A model generated the notes under the pieces. The model worked only from the letters and a program-made list of their open reading frames with translations. It searched no databases and was not told where the DNA came from. Below are positions 24,044-35,270 of a stretch of 64,000 nucleotides of DNA, piece after piece. The stretch is from Paralithodes platypus. Taxonomy: Eukaryota; Arthropoda; Malacostraca; Decapoda; Lithodidae. Position numbers and translations under genes: made by a program. The stretch lies in the NCBI GenBank assembly GCA_032716605.1, contig CM064519.1, positions 31,608,199 to 31,672,198 of the forward strand. The letters run 5' to 3'. Every line of letters starts with the position of its first letter. Position 1 is the stretch's first letter.

Positions 24044-24295
24044 GGGGAGACAGGCTGATTTTTTGGTCTTTAATTCATTATTTTGTTTTTTAGTTTTCTT
24101 GCTAGACCTTCCTCAAACTTAGAAAAACACCGGCTAAAGGCCGGTTTCTCTTATAACTACAGGCTAGCTAGGCCTATCGCTCGCCAGGAAAAAATCGACA
24201 CCTAAATGTCACGATAGGTATTATAATTTACAACACAATGGAGGTAAAGATGTCAATATCGCCAAACAAATGGGCCAAATACAGTACTTGTACTG
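24040..24295. mobile_element. TTAAGGGG MITE family, partial tandem copy
   Basis: Begins TTAAGGGGAGACAGGCTG immediately after the previous copy and contains CGGCTAAAGGCCGG and CGCTCGCCAGGAAAAAATCG. It loses similarity after about 24290 without a right TIR. Confidence 0.75.
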
Positions 24296-24504
24296 TATAG
24301 ATAAGTTTATATATATTTTGTTGTTATTATTAATGCTACTCTAGTAATTACCTACACAAAAACAAAGTAATGAATTTACATACGTGGTATTTTAATATCC
24401 CTGAAACTTTTTTTCCAACGAAATAACAGGTTGTTTTCATTTCTTGTTGATGTGACGATGTGTGGACCACATCACTGGTTCCTGATACTGTACTCAGAAT
24501 ATGT

Positions 24505-25257
24505 AGGGGAGAGCGATGAAGATTCGGACAGTGGGATGGTTAGGTCATTCAATTTCCTGTAAAAAGTATGGGCCCTGTCACCCTGTGAATGTAAGATTTT
24601 GCAAGAACATGTTTACTGTATATTTATTACCAAAGCTCATATGGCTTCCATAAGAAATAATTAAATTGTAAAACTTTTAATCAAACCAAAACTGGGACGA
24701 CAAGATTTATGCCAAAGAAGTAATCAAAATCGCTGTGTTGATTGAGGACATTTGTGTTTTTTGCAATTCTGATATTTTTTTTTTAGGTTTGTTTCGTGAG
24801 CTCTACCTCTATGAATGTGTGATGCATCACTTCAATAAATATTATGCTGAATCTTGATTAATCAGTGAATATCGTGTATAAACATGATTTTTTTTGTATG
24901 TATATCACTCACAATAATATAGAGATGTGTGGGATGGTTCGTCCATATGTGTAATGTGTAATCTTATGTGTGGAAGATACAACACATATTCTACAGCAGT
25001 GAAATATAATTGAATTAGTAAATAATCACATAATAGTAATCGCAGATATTTTAAAATTGCGATTAATTAATTAAACTGAAATTACATATGGTCGAACCAT
25101 CCCACCTAATCGGGATGGTTCGGACTTGTTGTGGGGAGTGTTTCGTAATTGTCCTATTCATTAACTAACCTGTACCAATAAATGTAAACGGCTTCCAATA
25201 CTTATTTTTTTACAATTATTTGTGTATAATGTGGCTGAATCATCACCGCTCTCACCA
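24505..25257. mobile_element. Non-autonomous TIR element, ~750 bp
   Basis: The left end GGGGAGAGCGATGAAGATTC is mirrored imperfectly by the right end (inverse GTGAGAGCGGTGATGATTC). Internally, GGGATGGTTCG words occur near 24930 and 25117, with inverse copies near 25090 forming a 10-bp-stem hairpin. No ORF. Superfamily not assigned. Confidence 0.55.
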
Positions 25258-25310
25258 TTTATTTGCTAATTCATACTTTATTATTTCTTTAGTTTCCTCT
25301 TTGTCCTCCA

Positions 25311-25598
25311 TTAAGCTTAAATAACACTCACCCACCCTTCAAGATAAATGTGTAGGCCTACATTTTTCGATAGAAATTTGTTCAAGCTGAAGGCCGGTTT
25401 CTTTTTAATTACAGACTCGCTATTGCTCGCCAGGAAAAAATAGACACCAAGGACACAAAAAGTCTTAGAATTCACAACGAAATGGTGTAAAAAAAAAAAA
25501 AATCCAAACTGAGTGGCCGAAGGTCTTAAAATCTATAAAATAATGGGGCTAAACACGAGGGAGGAAAGGGTCTAAAAAAAACGTCCATTTCCCCTTAA
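25311..25598. mobile_element. TTAAGGGG MITE family, diverged copy
   Basis: Has GCTGAAGGCCGGTTTC, CGCTATTGCTCGCCAGG and the right end TTTCCCCTTAA. The left boundary (TTAAGC at 25311) is tentative. Confidence 0.65.
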
Positions 25599-26486
25599 CA
25601 TCGACAAATATGGTTACACGTCAGCTGTCAGCCAACAGTGTGAAGCGAGGCACCATGTCACTCAGAAGCTACGCACCACTACACAAAAATGGTTAGATGC
25701 TGCAATAGGAATGTCAACCTATTGTAGGTCTGTTTAGCTTTTGTGAATATGATTGGGTGTTATGGAGGGGGGATTTTTGTCGGGCAGAAGCCAAGTTTAT
25801 ATATATTGATATCTACTGTATATGCGTGTACAGTATATACATGTACTGTACTTTGGGAGAGGATTCACGAGGTTAACCAATATATTGATTAGAAGTACAG
25901 CAGTGATTGGCGGTATATCATGATTTTTTTTTTTTTTTTTTTTCCCACTTTGGCGGTAATTTTGATATCTTAAGTCTTTTGTACGCGGTCACGACAGTTA
26001 AGTTCACTTCTAATTTGATCACTTTTTGGGTTGAGGACAACCTTGTACGTTAAATTTATACATTGCTATAATTGAGGTACAGTAGCCCAACTAAGTTTTG
26101 CGACAATATTAGGTACGTGGCACCTGTCTAGTTTGCACTCCCGTCCCAAGCCCGTGTGTGTGGTCGTATCTAGCAGGGGCCGTGGTGTCTAGGCAGGCTC
26201 CACCGCCTGCGCTACCACAACCAGGGCACACAGACACAGTACTCGCACATGCTGGGCGATACTTATGACAATATTGCTATCATTATATGTTTGTATCATA
26301 TTAGAAGGTTCTCTCTCTCTCTCGCTGAGGTTAATATCAATCAGTTTTCACGCTACACTATTTGTAGATTAATTAGCACACACACACACACAGAAACGGA
26401 AGGCAAAGTTCAGTGTTATAAACGCACATTCTTCACTGATTTCCTTGATAGAACAATGAGGTGTAAATAATTGTTATTTTATCTAA
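25599..26486. other. No feature recognised
   Basis: Contains a T-run (25926-25944) and short CT and AC runs. Nothing coding is supported. Confidence 0.4.
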
Positions 26487-26916
26487 TTAACCCTTTCAAG
26501 ATCCGATGCGCATTTCTGTTCTGTGTTATGGTAATTATTAGACGATTGTATTCAGATTGTATTCAGGGTGAGACAGTGAAGCACTTGAACGAAGCAACCA
26601 GCGGCTTCAGAGATGGAGCTGCTTCGAGCCATGAATGGATGCTTCACATGTCTCACTCCCCAGATTGGAACGAGACCTCACGGGCTTCACTGTGTTGAGC
26701 GGTGGATTGTAAAGGCTCTCAGCCTAAGCCCGAGAGGGAGTAGTTGGAATATAGAAAAAAAAAAAAATTAGGAAGGGTATAATTTATGGAAGTAAGAGGG
26801 TTGATCGAGCTAGTCTTTACCCTTTTAATAACCACAGATCCTTCCTAAGCTGCATAAAATTGTCTTATGATAGCCAAAATAAAGTGCTAAAACGCATCAG
26901 AGCCTCAAGGGGTTAA
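26487..26916. mobile_element. TTAACCC palindromic MITE interrupted by a SINE
   Basis: The left half starts TTAACCCTTTCAAGATCCG and reaches TTAGACGATTGTATTCAG. The right half resumes at TTAGGAAGGG and ends in CTCAAGGGGTTAA, as in copies at 19768 and 27032. The A-tailed SINE-like repeat lies between the halves. Confidence 0.7.
26560..26773 (+). mobile_element. A-tailed SINE-like repeat, copy 2, nested in a MITE
   Basis: Same blocks as 20655-20925, ending in AGTTGGAATATAGAAAAAAA. ATTGTATTCAG is directly doubled at the 5' junction (about 26549-26570). Confidence 0.7.
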
Positions 26917-27031
26917 CACTCTAGATACTACTGGTATGTTATAATCTGCATCATCTTGCATTGCTGGGATATACGAGTAGTTCTATTTGCAACATCTGCA
27001 TCAGGTAATATTATTAATGATAAGAACGTGT

Positions 27032-27247
27032 ATTAGCCCATGCTGTACCGGCGACGTCCTTTTCTTCCTATTCTAGCAACTAGTACGCTATTGTATTCAG
27101 CTTCGGAAATACCTCTAGCCATAATAAGGCTTCAAACTATCTTAACCAACCCTTTTAACTACCACAGATCATTCCTAAGCTGCATAATATCGTCTAAATA
27201 TAGCTAAAATTAAATTGAAAAGGTGGCGCTGGTATTCAAAGGGTTAA
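27032..27247. mobile_element. TTAACCC palindromic MITE, copy
   Basis: GTACCGGCGACGTCC on the left, CAGCTTCGGAAATACCTC, mirrored by GATCATTCCTAAGCTGCATA, and AAAGGGTTAA at the right end. About 215 bp and foldable. Confidence 0.75.
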
Positions 27248-29067
27248 TATACAGCTAAAGTTCTTACTGTTTCTATGTGATACTATTAGAATATAGAAAA
27301 TTATCGTTACCGTATCATGATTTGAGAATCTAACTTCGATGAAATTATGTCTACTATGGAAATATATGGGAGTATAACTAAACATTATTTAGTTTACCGG
27401 GTATATAATTTAAGTTCTATTTTACAGAATTTTAGACACACACACACACACACATAGTGGTCCGTAGCATATTGGTTAGCGCACTTGGTTCACAGCCAAA
27501 AGGACACAGGTTCCATTCCCGGGCGGGAAAGAAACATTTGGGCAAGTCTTCTAAAGGTGGGGTTACACATGCCCGAGTTGCCCGAATCGGTGATAAAAGT
27601 TGCTCCGTGGAGCAACTTTTGCGCCCTAAGCAACTTTTTCGGGACCCATTTGTCACCCGAATAGGGAAACTTTTGCGTCCCGAACGTACGGGACGCATCG
27701 CCTGTTGCGGCAACTATAAATATGGGTTGCTTGCAATAGTAGTAATGTGATAAACTATATATATGATGTGCAAGCATTAATATACTATAATAATGCTCAA
27801 TCCTTAAATATATAATTATGTCATCACAGTATAATATTCAATAGATTGGGATAAGAGAAAACGGTTTAATCAAGAAGTAGGCTACGGTATGAATGCGAAA
27901 TTTCAAGTTTGTACAAATAGCCTACAATATCTTTAGGCAAGAATGGGAAGAATATTCTCTCAAGGGATTAAATGTATCATATATCGGTTATCATAATCAA
28001 CTTACAATTATAATTTGCAACAGTAAACGATTTGTTATAACTAAATATGAATAATAGTTTCGTTACTGCAATGGTTAGCCTAATAGGCCTACTTCCTTCA
28101 GTATTACAAATGATGTATTCTGTATGCTTTGTAATCTTGATTAAATACCGTATTTATGCATTATAGGTTCGGTTAATGCGACGTGCTAAATAGTAGGCTA
28201 CTCTTTACATAACTTAGTAGCCTACATGTACAGTAGGCCTATACGGTAATAGTGTTTGGCGTGAATTAGTAGGCTATGTCGTGGACATATATTCCATATG
28301 TAGCCTATAGCCTAAATAGGCATATATATATAATCCATATACAGTAGGCTATATGAATATAAATAAGTTTTAATACTGCTAATGATAATGTGACAGGTGA
28401 TATCCGAACCTTAAGAGCTATAAAATACCACATGGAACACATAAAATCGTACATATAATACAGTAAACACAAGCAAGGTAAGAAATACTGTCACTGCCTA
28501 TTTTAAATGTGTAAAGCAAGGCCTGTGACTGGCTAAACCGGGTGAGCCCGGGCCAGCCAGTCTTCTCTCTCTCTTACTTCTTGGTTTATCATATCTTTAT
28601 CTTGCTTGTGTTTACTTTATGATATAGCCTATACGTTATTATTGTGTTTCCTGTGTTCTTTAAGAGCTCTTTAGATTCGGATAGTACTGTAATTTATTAA
28701 GTAATCATTAAAATGACTTAAACATATCTAGTTTAATGAATAAATAAGGAACAATACAGATAATAAATAAATGATCAGGATAATGATAAGATAGCCAATC
28801 ATGAGCGTGCTGCTGTTTCAACTGACTTGCACTTTTACCGACAGACGTGGATTAATTTCGCTTGTTTTATGTAATCGCGAGCAATATAGTGATACATACC
28901 TTGGTTTTTATATATGCTCAGCTTTATCATAGGGATTGTGATGTATTAATAGCGTGACGGGAAGCTAAAACGGCCGAATTAAGACCAATTAATTTCGAAG
29001 TGAAAACGATAGTGTGTGTAGGCTACGGGAGATAGTGCTACGAGCAACTCTCTTCCTGCATGTGTAA

Positions 29068-32000
29068 TAGGGTGGTCCTTAAAATTGAAAGTCGGAAAGT
29101 CTAAGCTCCAACCCCCGGAATTAATTGGAATAGTCAATAAAACTCTCCTGGTGAATTTGTTTCTCAATCGGACAACATTTACCCCTCCCTCATCGACCTT
29201 AAAGTTTCACCCTGAGGAACCCCGAGAGACACTTTTTATCTGGGAATAAATAGAGCGTATAAGGATTAAAATGAGAATGAAAATAAAAATGAAAAAACAA
29301 CATACAGTGTTGTATTAATGGTTACCTCATTACACAGTTAATTGTATTAAACTATAACAAAAATCTTGAGCAAAATGTCTTTTACCTCAAATACATAGTT
29401 TGTAACGGCTGTAGCCCAACGTAAATCAAGTGTAACTGCAGTATATTTTAACACAACATGGAAGTATCATTTTTGTTTCATGAACGCAATCTGAGTCTCT
29501 TTAGAAGACTCTAACAGACTACACGAGTCTGCGCCCCTCAAGGATCCACAAGGCTCCTAGGCCCGTCTGACTTAGTGCTCCTGCTGGGCCGCCACACCAC
29601 CAGCCACGGTCTTCTTTCTGGAGTCCGAGAACTACGCGCGATGGCGAGAGACAACTGGGAGGAGAAATTGCAGTTGCTCCTCATCTTGAGTTAGCCTTCG
29701 GTTGTACTCTTGGATGAGGGCAACTCCTCGCTCCGCGTGGTCGTTGATGACCGCTATCCCCTGCACGAAGGCCGCCGCTGTCCGGAAGTCTTCCCGCTCC
29801 AGCCAGGTCGCGGGATCGGCGTCGAGGAAGCCGTCTTCCAGGCGCAGCTTCTGGAAGAACCGTCGTGTGTTGGTTGAAGCCATGTCTTGCAGTTGGAGTC
29901 CAGAGACGGCTTGGCTGGGCAGCTTTGGGCGCTTCGCTGGAGATTCATCTCCCACCGTGGTGTGAAGTGAGGTGAGGATTTGCCTCTTCTCCTCCACCGT
30001 GACCAGGGGGTCAAAGAGCGCTAGAGCGACAAGCTCCTCCGAGAGGTATCACAGGTGCCCTTCCAGCTTGGTCAGAGCTGCCTTGCCCACGTCCCGGTTG
30101 ACGTCCATGTAGGTCGTCAAATCCTTCAGCAGTCGCAGGTCGTGTCGAGGGGCAGCTGCGGCCTCCGGAGCCAGTGTCCAGGCTTTCACGTACAGGCGAC
30201 TAATGAAGACGGCGATTTGCCGCAGGCCCTTCTCCTCCCTCGCTGTGAGCTTGAATTGGCTCCGGAACATCCCCACCTTCAGTGCGTAGATGGCTTTCGA
30301 CATCCACCTTGCTTGGTGCATGGGTCCGGGGGCAAGGAACCTTACTCCTCGTGGGGGTCCTGGCCGAGGAAGATCACATTCAATTCCAGCAGCTCCCGGT
30401 ATTCGTCCCAAAGGCCCTTGTGGTTGATGAGGGTGCTCTGGAACCAGTTCTTGTCCACAGGGTCCAGCAGAGGACGCATATAGGGGTGGGAATCACCGGA
30501 CTCGAACTGGCTCCGGTCGATGAACTTCCAGTGATCTTGGAAGCGCTTGAACAGGGTCACATTCGGACCTGACGTGGGGCCCATGACCGCCGTGAAAGCC
30601 GCAGCGAGGAGCAGCTCAAGGACATGATGGCGGCACGCGAAGTACAGGAGATCTTTCTTGAGCTGCTGTTCGATCAGGACACAAGCCCCGTTGTTCCGGC
30701 CAGTGTTGGAGGATGTCGTGTCAAACGACATCCCACCGATACGCTCAGTAAGGTCCCAGTCTTCGAGTGCCCCGACAACTGCTTTGGCCATCTCAGAGCC
30801 CGTTCCGTTCGGCAGCTTGGGGACGTTGAGGAGCTGCACCGTTCCATTGCCTGAGACCAGAATGGGAAGTCGCTCGACGTTCTCCTTGGTCGTAAGGTCT
30901 TGCATCAATTTCCCATCCCAATGAACAATGAGCGTGCAGCCCCCCCGTAGCTTCTCCTTGAGTGCCACACAAGCATCCGTCCGGTGTTTCCGCCGATGCC
31001 GCCGGATTGAGCTGTGGTTGATGTTCAGCTCGGAGACGTCAAGGCCGAGCGAGTGGGCTGCCGCCGACAGGACATAGACTGCTCCCCGGTCGGTCATCTT
31101 GGTCCTGTCCAGACACGCTGCCACACTTGGCGTGATCACGTTTGTCATAGCTCTCCTGGGGCGCTTTGGAGGTCTCGCTTCTTCGTCTCCGCTCTCCTCG
31201 TCAGCGGTCTCATCTGCAGAGGTGGACGACGATTCCAATTCCACTGGGGTCATGGATGTGCTGGCTTCATCCTCCGCGTGCTGCCTCTGTCTCTCCTGCA
31301 GCTTACGGCGTTGAGCGGCGCGGGCCTCCACGGCAGCTAACCGTGTGTCAACAGATCCCAGCTGTCCAAAGCGACCGGGTTCGCGCTGAGCTAGCAGAAA
31401 TGCCTTATCCTCCTCATTCATGAGGACGTCCAGGGCATTGGTGGCGGCGACATCGTCCGCTTCTTGAAAGCTTCCTCACGCACAGCTTGAGAGCCAGCAC
31501 GCCCCTTGTTCCGCATGACGTTTCCAAACTCCTTATGGAGTTTTTCAATCTTTGCCAGGATGGTGTCCTTTCGCTGGAATGGGATCCTGGCCTTCAACCA
31601 GAGCTCAATGACAATTTTCATGACATCGTTGGCCGCCTCCCGCACAGACTTCTTCTCGACCTCGATTCGGTATATCAACAGTCCCAGCACTTCTTCTTCC
31701 GAGGGAAGTTGAGACCCGGCAATGTTTTGCAACGGACCAATCAAATAGCGACGGTTCACTGCTGCCATGCTTGATAGAATGATAGATTGATGAGTGATGA
31801 CACAACCTGAAAAGACAAAAATTTGTTAGGGGGGCGGTGAGAAGAACGAGTAATACACATTACACATAATACACATTGTACACAAACACACAGATCGATG
31901 TATCACATCAAAAGAGATGATTGGACATTATAGGAGCGTTTCAAAGTTCAGCACAGGCCGATATGTCGTCGTTCTAATGTCAGCCGCCCCGAGAAACTGA

Positions 32001-32158
32001 GGCTAAACTTCAAGGTCGATGAGGGAGGGGTAAATGCTGTTGGAATTTGGAAAACAAAATTCACCAGGAGAGTTTTCTCGACTATTCCAACAAATTCCGG
32101 GGGTTGGAGCTTAAAATAAATGAATTCGAAAATTTACCCCTCACGAAGGACCACCCTA
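29068..32158. mobile_element. Inner 3.09-kb transposon with 8-bp target duplication
   Basis: ATGTGTAA occurs directly outside both ends (29060-29067 and 32159-32166). TIRs begin TAGGGTGGTCCTT. After a short diverged step the ends share a further ~110 bp in inverted order (AAGCTCCAACCCCCGGAATT, AAAACTCTCCTGGTGAATTT, TTTACCCCTCCCTCATCGAC). An 8-bp duplication fits hAT-type insertion. The interior encodes a transposase-like protein on the minus strand. Confidence 0.93.
29632..31768 (-). pseudogene. hAT-like (RNase-H fold) transposase, broken
   Basis: Presumed to cut and reinsert the 29068-32158 element. About 710 codons from ATG at 31768 (MAAVNRRYLIGPLQ). In order: a charged N-terminal helix region; an acidic/serine stretch; VHWDGKL at about 30905-30925 (candidate first catalytic Asp); MSFDTTSSNTGRNNGAC at about 30690-30740 (second Asp); FACRHHVLELLL at about 30610-30645 (C-x2-H); GPTSGPNVTLFKRFQ; and a C-terminal NDHAERGVALIQE ending in QFLLPVVSRHR. 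The D, D-x-S-N, C-x2-H, late Glu order is that of hAT enzymes; the exact family is not named here. Three lesions: a 1-base loss near 31455, a frameshift near 30348, and an in-frame TGA near 30048. Base composition is much more GC-rich than the flanks. Confidence 0.85.
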
Positions 32159-32611
32159 ATGTGTAACCACTTGTTTTTGGGTCTCAGAAAAGTTGCCCGT
32201 AGCGGTGACAAAAGTTGCTTGGGTGGCAAAATTTCGGGCATGTGTAACCGCACCTTTACACAATGTGCCTCTCTAGACCTAGCAGTATAAATAGGCCTCT
32301 GGAATAAGAGGCCACTTACGAAGTCTTTTTTAGTGTTGGTGGTCTATTACTAGCTGGACGGGTACCGTACAGGTCAACCAAACACTCAAAATACATATAT
32401 CGGCAATTGGCTGATTACAGATTACATGCATATCTACAGCCACTCCAACCATGCATTAACACTTCACGCAATATATTCCCAGGTCGAATTTGTTTCGGTA
32501 AAACGAAACAAAAAATAGCAAATAAAACTTGAAGCTGTAATTATTGGAAACTGAGGTGATCAGAAAATCCTCAATACTCTCTTGCCCACATCACACCTAG
32601 TCATCCATTCA

Positions 32612-33050
32612 GCAAGTCATGGCTCATGAGGCTGCTAAGGTTGCTGAACGTGGTTGTATGGTTGGGATGAGCGAGAGTGGGGTGTCGGAACGTTGACCGG
32701 TGGCAAAAAAAGGTGGGAAAAAGGGCAACTGACAAACCGACACAGAAGTGGAGCTAAGCGGAAAACCACGTCATAACAGGACCAAGAAATTAAACAGTAT
32801 ATGTATAACCATCCATTCTCCAACGCCGACGAAGCTAAGCAACATTTGCAATTTCAAGCTCCTACAGAAACTATGCGCAAGAGATTGAAGGAGATGGGAT
32901 ATCAACACATCACCAGCTGTCAAGCCAAAGCTAACCAAGAGGCACAAACAAACTAAGCTTGATTTCGCTCGACTATTTGTTGACCAGGGCATTGACTATT
33001 GGGCACGAGTTGTTTTGATAATGTCAGAGATGTTCCATAATAGTACCAGG
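32612..33050 (+). pseudogene. Tc1/mariner-like transposase fragment, decayed
   Basis: Readable in two frames. QDQEIKQYMYNHPFSNADEA with QFQAPTETMRKRLKEMGY (about 32779-32905) matches the helix-turn-helix and linker region of Tc1-type enzymes. After a frameshift near 32930 come KLTKRHKQTKLDFARLFVDQ and DYWARVVLIMSEMF, the block that normally ends in the second catalytic 'SDE-F'. Here it reads SEM, so the Asp is lost. A stop (TAA near 32772) interrupts upstream. The catalytic C-terminal half is absent and no TIRs were found. Confidence 0.72.
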
Positions 33051-33123
33051 ACGATTTAAATTGTATTACTTAGTCGAGGTGGCGGGGGTTCTTCAAATAA
33101 GAATAAAGGTGGCTTCCTTTATC

Positions 33124-33345
33124 CGCTCATGGCCGAGTGGTTACGGTGCCCAACTCTCCCAAACATACCTGGAGTGAGTGGGTTCGAATCCTGGTCAGGA
33201 TACCTCTCTCCCAACCAATAGTTGTTTTCTCAGACAAGAAAACTTTCAGCTCAACCACGCATGGGTCGAAGACTGCGCTGTTGGAGGCCTAGGAACACAC
33301 GGCATGTGAGTTAGTCCTAGTTGATATTGTGCATAAAATATAATA
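33124..33345 (+). mobile_element. SINE with tRNA-Ser/Leu-like head
   Basis: A canonical A box (TGGCCGAGTGG) near 33130 and B box (GGTTCGAATCC) near 33181 are separated by about 40 nt including a long variable-arm-like segment. The ends cannot pair as a 7-bp acceptor stem, so this is not a tRNA gene. The downstream body, to about 33345, is unassigned. Confidence 0.65.
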
Positions 33346-34085
33346 TAGACTAGTCATCATACAGAGTAATACTTTCCATCATATCACTCTTGGCTAATTT
33401 CATGTTAACCGAGCATTATATAACTTCTTAATTTCATTACTCATCCACTAATACCCCTAACTTACTAATTAACTCCTTACTTATATTGTTCAAATACTAT
33501 TAAGCTAGCATGACTTGATATAATATGCACATTAACCACTCCTGTCTATATCATCGGTTGTTTACCTAAAAACTAACCACGTTCGGTTTAGTAACTCATC
33601 CTAGCCACCTCGCCCGCCACTATCTGTGCAATATAGGATAGATCTTCCCCTATTACTTCCCTCCCCCCTTAGTGAATGCATATAACTTGTTTGCAAATAT
33701 AATAAATAATACTTTACCTAAACTATCATTGGTGAATAGAGAGACCAGTTTATCATGAGAATCAATAAATATATACTCATTAATCCCATTAGGATTGACT
33801 AATTTTGGCAGTTAAATTGGGCTTTTCATTAGAGGGTTTATACAACTTAAGGAGGTTCTGTAGGAATTATAAGGACACAATGCCTTACTATGTCATATTA
33901 ACCCTTTGACTTTCATATTCCCTTTTTACTCTTAATAAAGTAGTCTCCTTTTCTACTCTGAATATAATAGTATAATGCTAGTCTGAATAAACTGCCAAAT
34001 ACGAGTCCTGATTCCACTAGGCCTACATAAAAATTAACATAAAAATCATAAAAGAGGGATTTTTTCAGAGGACTGACTCCATGGG
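33346..34085. other. No feature recognised
   Basis: A/T-rich sequence without ORFs or clear repeats. Confidence 0.4.
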
Positions 34086-34089
34086 CTGA

Positions 34090-34137
34090 CTGGCCCATGG
34101 TATAAAGACTAATATTCGTCTTTATACCATGGACTGG
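34090..34137. other. Compact perfect hairpin
   Basis: CCATGGTATAAAGAC and its exact inverse flank an 8-nt loop (TAATATTC). A weaker outer CTGG/CCAG pairing extends the stem to about 20 bp. Function unknown. Confidence 0.7.
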
Positions 34138-34159
34138 TCCATTCACGGTGGATCCCATT

Positions 34160-34975
34160 GACAATCAGCACATCACACCCATGTTCCTATCTAATTATGT
34201 TTATAAGCTTTCTGTCGTTATTGATCCTACTGTAGCAATCGGTAGCCTATTTCACATATCTACCAAACTTGTGCATGCTTATCACGGAGCAGCAGTCCGT
34301 TTTCCACATCGTCTTTGTGGATCCCACTTATAACTAAACCATCTGTATCATATCCTCTCTCACTCTACACTTCTAATATATGCAAGCCTAATGTTTTTCC
34401 AAGTCCCCTTTCTTTTGTACTGACCATATCATGTATTTCATGATATTCACTACCTCAATAATCTTTTACTTCTGTTAAATGTTCTAACCCATTCTGGCTA
34501 TAATTCCGTGTCATTTGGCCTTAGTCGTCAGGCGTTAGAATATTATTGATGTTCTAATGTTCTATTATTCTGGATTGTTTTGCCATTCTTCTTTGTACCG
34601 TCACTTCCAATCAATCTATGGACACTGGACAGCAAATTTAAAAACATAATCCATGTGAAGCCTTATTATGGACGGGTGAAATTGTAAAATTACGTTTGTT
34701 GTTATTCACGCTTCTAGATATCTATCTAAAAACTCTGATTACAAACAATGTTGCATTGGTTTTTTTTTGCGTATTGGATCTTGAAAGAGTTAGAACTTGG
34801 AAACAAAACGATGACTCGTAAGGCATTACCACTTCAAATCACCATCCAACATTTAACTTTGCTTACAATTAATAAGTTTATTCACCAGTTATTACCATAT
34901 ATGAATTTTCTTCCGTATTTTGGCATTCAATTGTCCTATAGCGGCTTTGAATTATCGTAAATTAATCTCCAAACC
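34160..34975 (-). pseudogene. Ancient CR1-like LINE relic
   Basis: Plus-strand text follows the 1664-2450 segment of the LINE at 1439-3745 with heavy drift: TATTGATCCTACTGTAGCAA, GGTAGCCTATTTCACATATC, TATGCAAGCCTAATG, CCATTCTTCTTTGTACCGTC and ATAATCCATGTGAAGCC. No frame survives. Far older than the other copies. Confidence 0.7.
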
Positions 34976-35144
34976 ACCTCTTCAATCTTAATGAATCTGA
35001 GAAGCAACTAATCACCAACTGATTGTAGTAATTGACCAACAAACCATATAATAACCCGAAGTGAATCCTTGAATTAATAATTAAGCAGTCATAATTTCCA
35101 CATATGACAATAATGTAATAAATTATAAATGAAAATAAAATAAC

Positions 35145-35270
35145 AGGCTTCGAACCATCTCACTAAACCCTTTTTACTACCACATATCATTCTTAAACTG
35201 CACAAAATCATCTAAATATAGGCTACCTATAATAAAATATAATATACGTCACCGGTACAGAAGGGGTTAA
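35145..35270. mobile_element. Half of a TTAACCC palindromic MITE
   Basis: Retains the right half: CATATCATTCTTAAACTGCA, AAATCATCTAAATATAGG, CGTCACCGGTACAGAAGG and terminal GGTTAA. The left arm is missing. Confidence 0.65.

Larger units (their letters stand above)
27554..32256. mobile_element. Outer TIR transposon (~1.6 kb without insert), TA target
   Basis: Terminal inverted repeats AAGGTGGGGTTACACATGCC (left) and the inverse of AAGGTGCGGTTACACATGCC (right), extending through CGA. TA flanks each end (27552-27553 and 32257-32258). The sub-terminal region is full of AGTTGC/GCAACTTTT words in both orientations, plausible transposase-binding repeats. Its own sequence (27554-29067 plus 32159-32256) has no transposase, so it is non-autonomous. 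Target TA would fit the Tc1/mariner superfamily, but the TIR does not prove it. Confidence 0.85.
27456..32482 (+). mobile_element. tRNA-derived SINE, copy 2, split by nested transposons
   Basis: The head (27456-27553) has an A-box-like TAGCATATTGGTTAGCGC, a B-box-like CAGGTTCCATTCCC and ACATTTGGGCAAGTCT. The rest of the body resumes at 32257 (GTGCCTCTCTAGACC, CTAGCAGTATAAATAGG) and ends near 32482 (ATATTCCCAG). Removing the insert and one TA gives a junction the same length as intact copy 1 at 9258-9661. This fixes the insertion point. Confidence 0.85.

Noticed and set aside
26150..26235. Short GC-rich stretch with imperfect hairpin pairing
   Set aside because: Pairing is interrupted, no second copy was found in the window, and no RNA class fits.
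29702..31774. Plus-strand frames over the transposase region
   Set aside because: Shadows of the minus-strand GC-rich coding sequence. Only the minus strand shows catalytic-type motifs.
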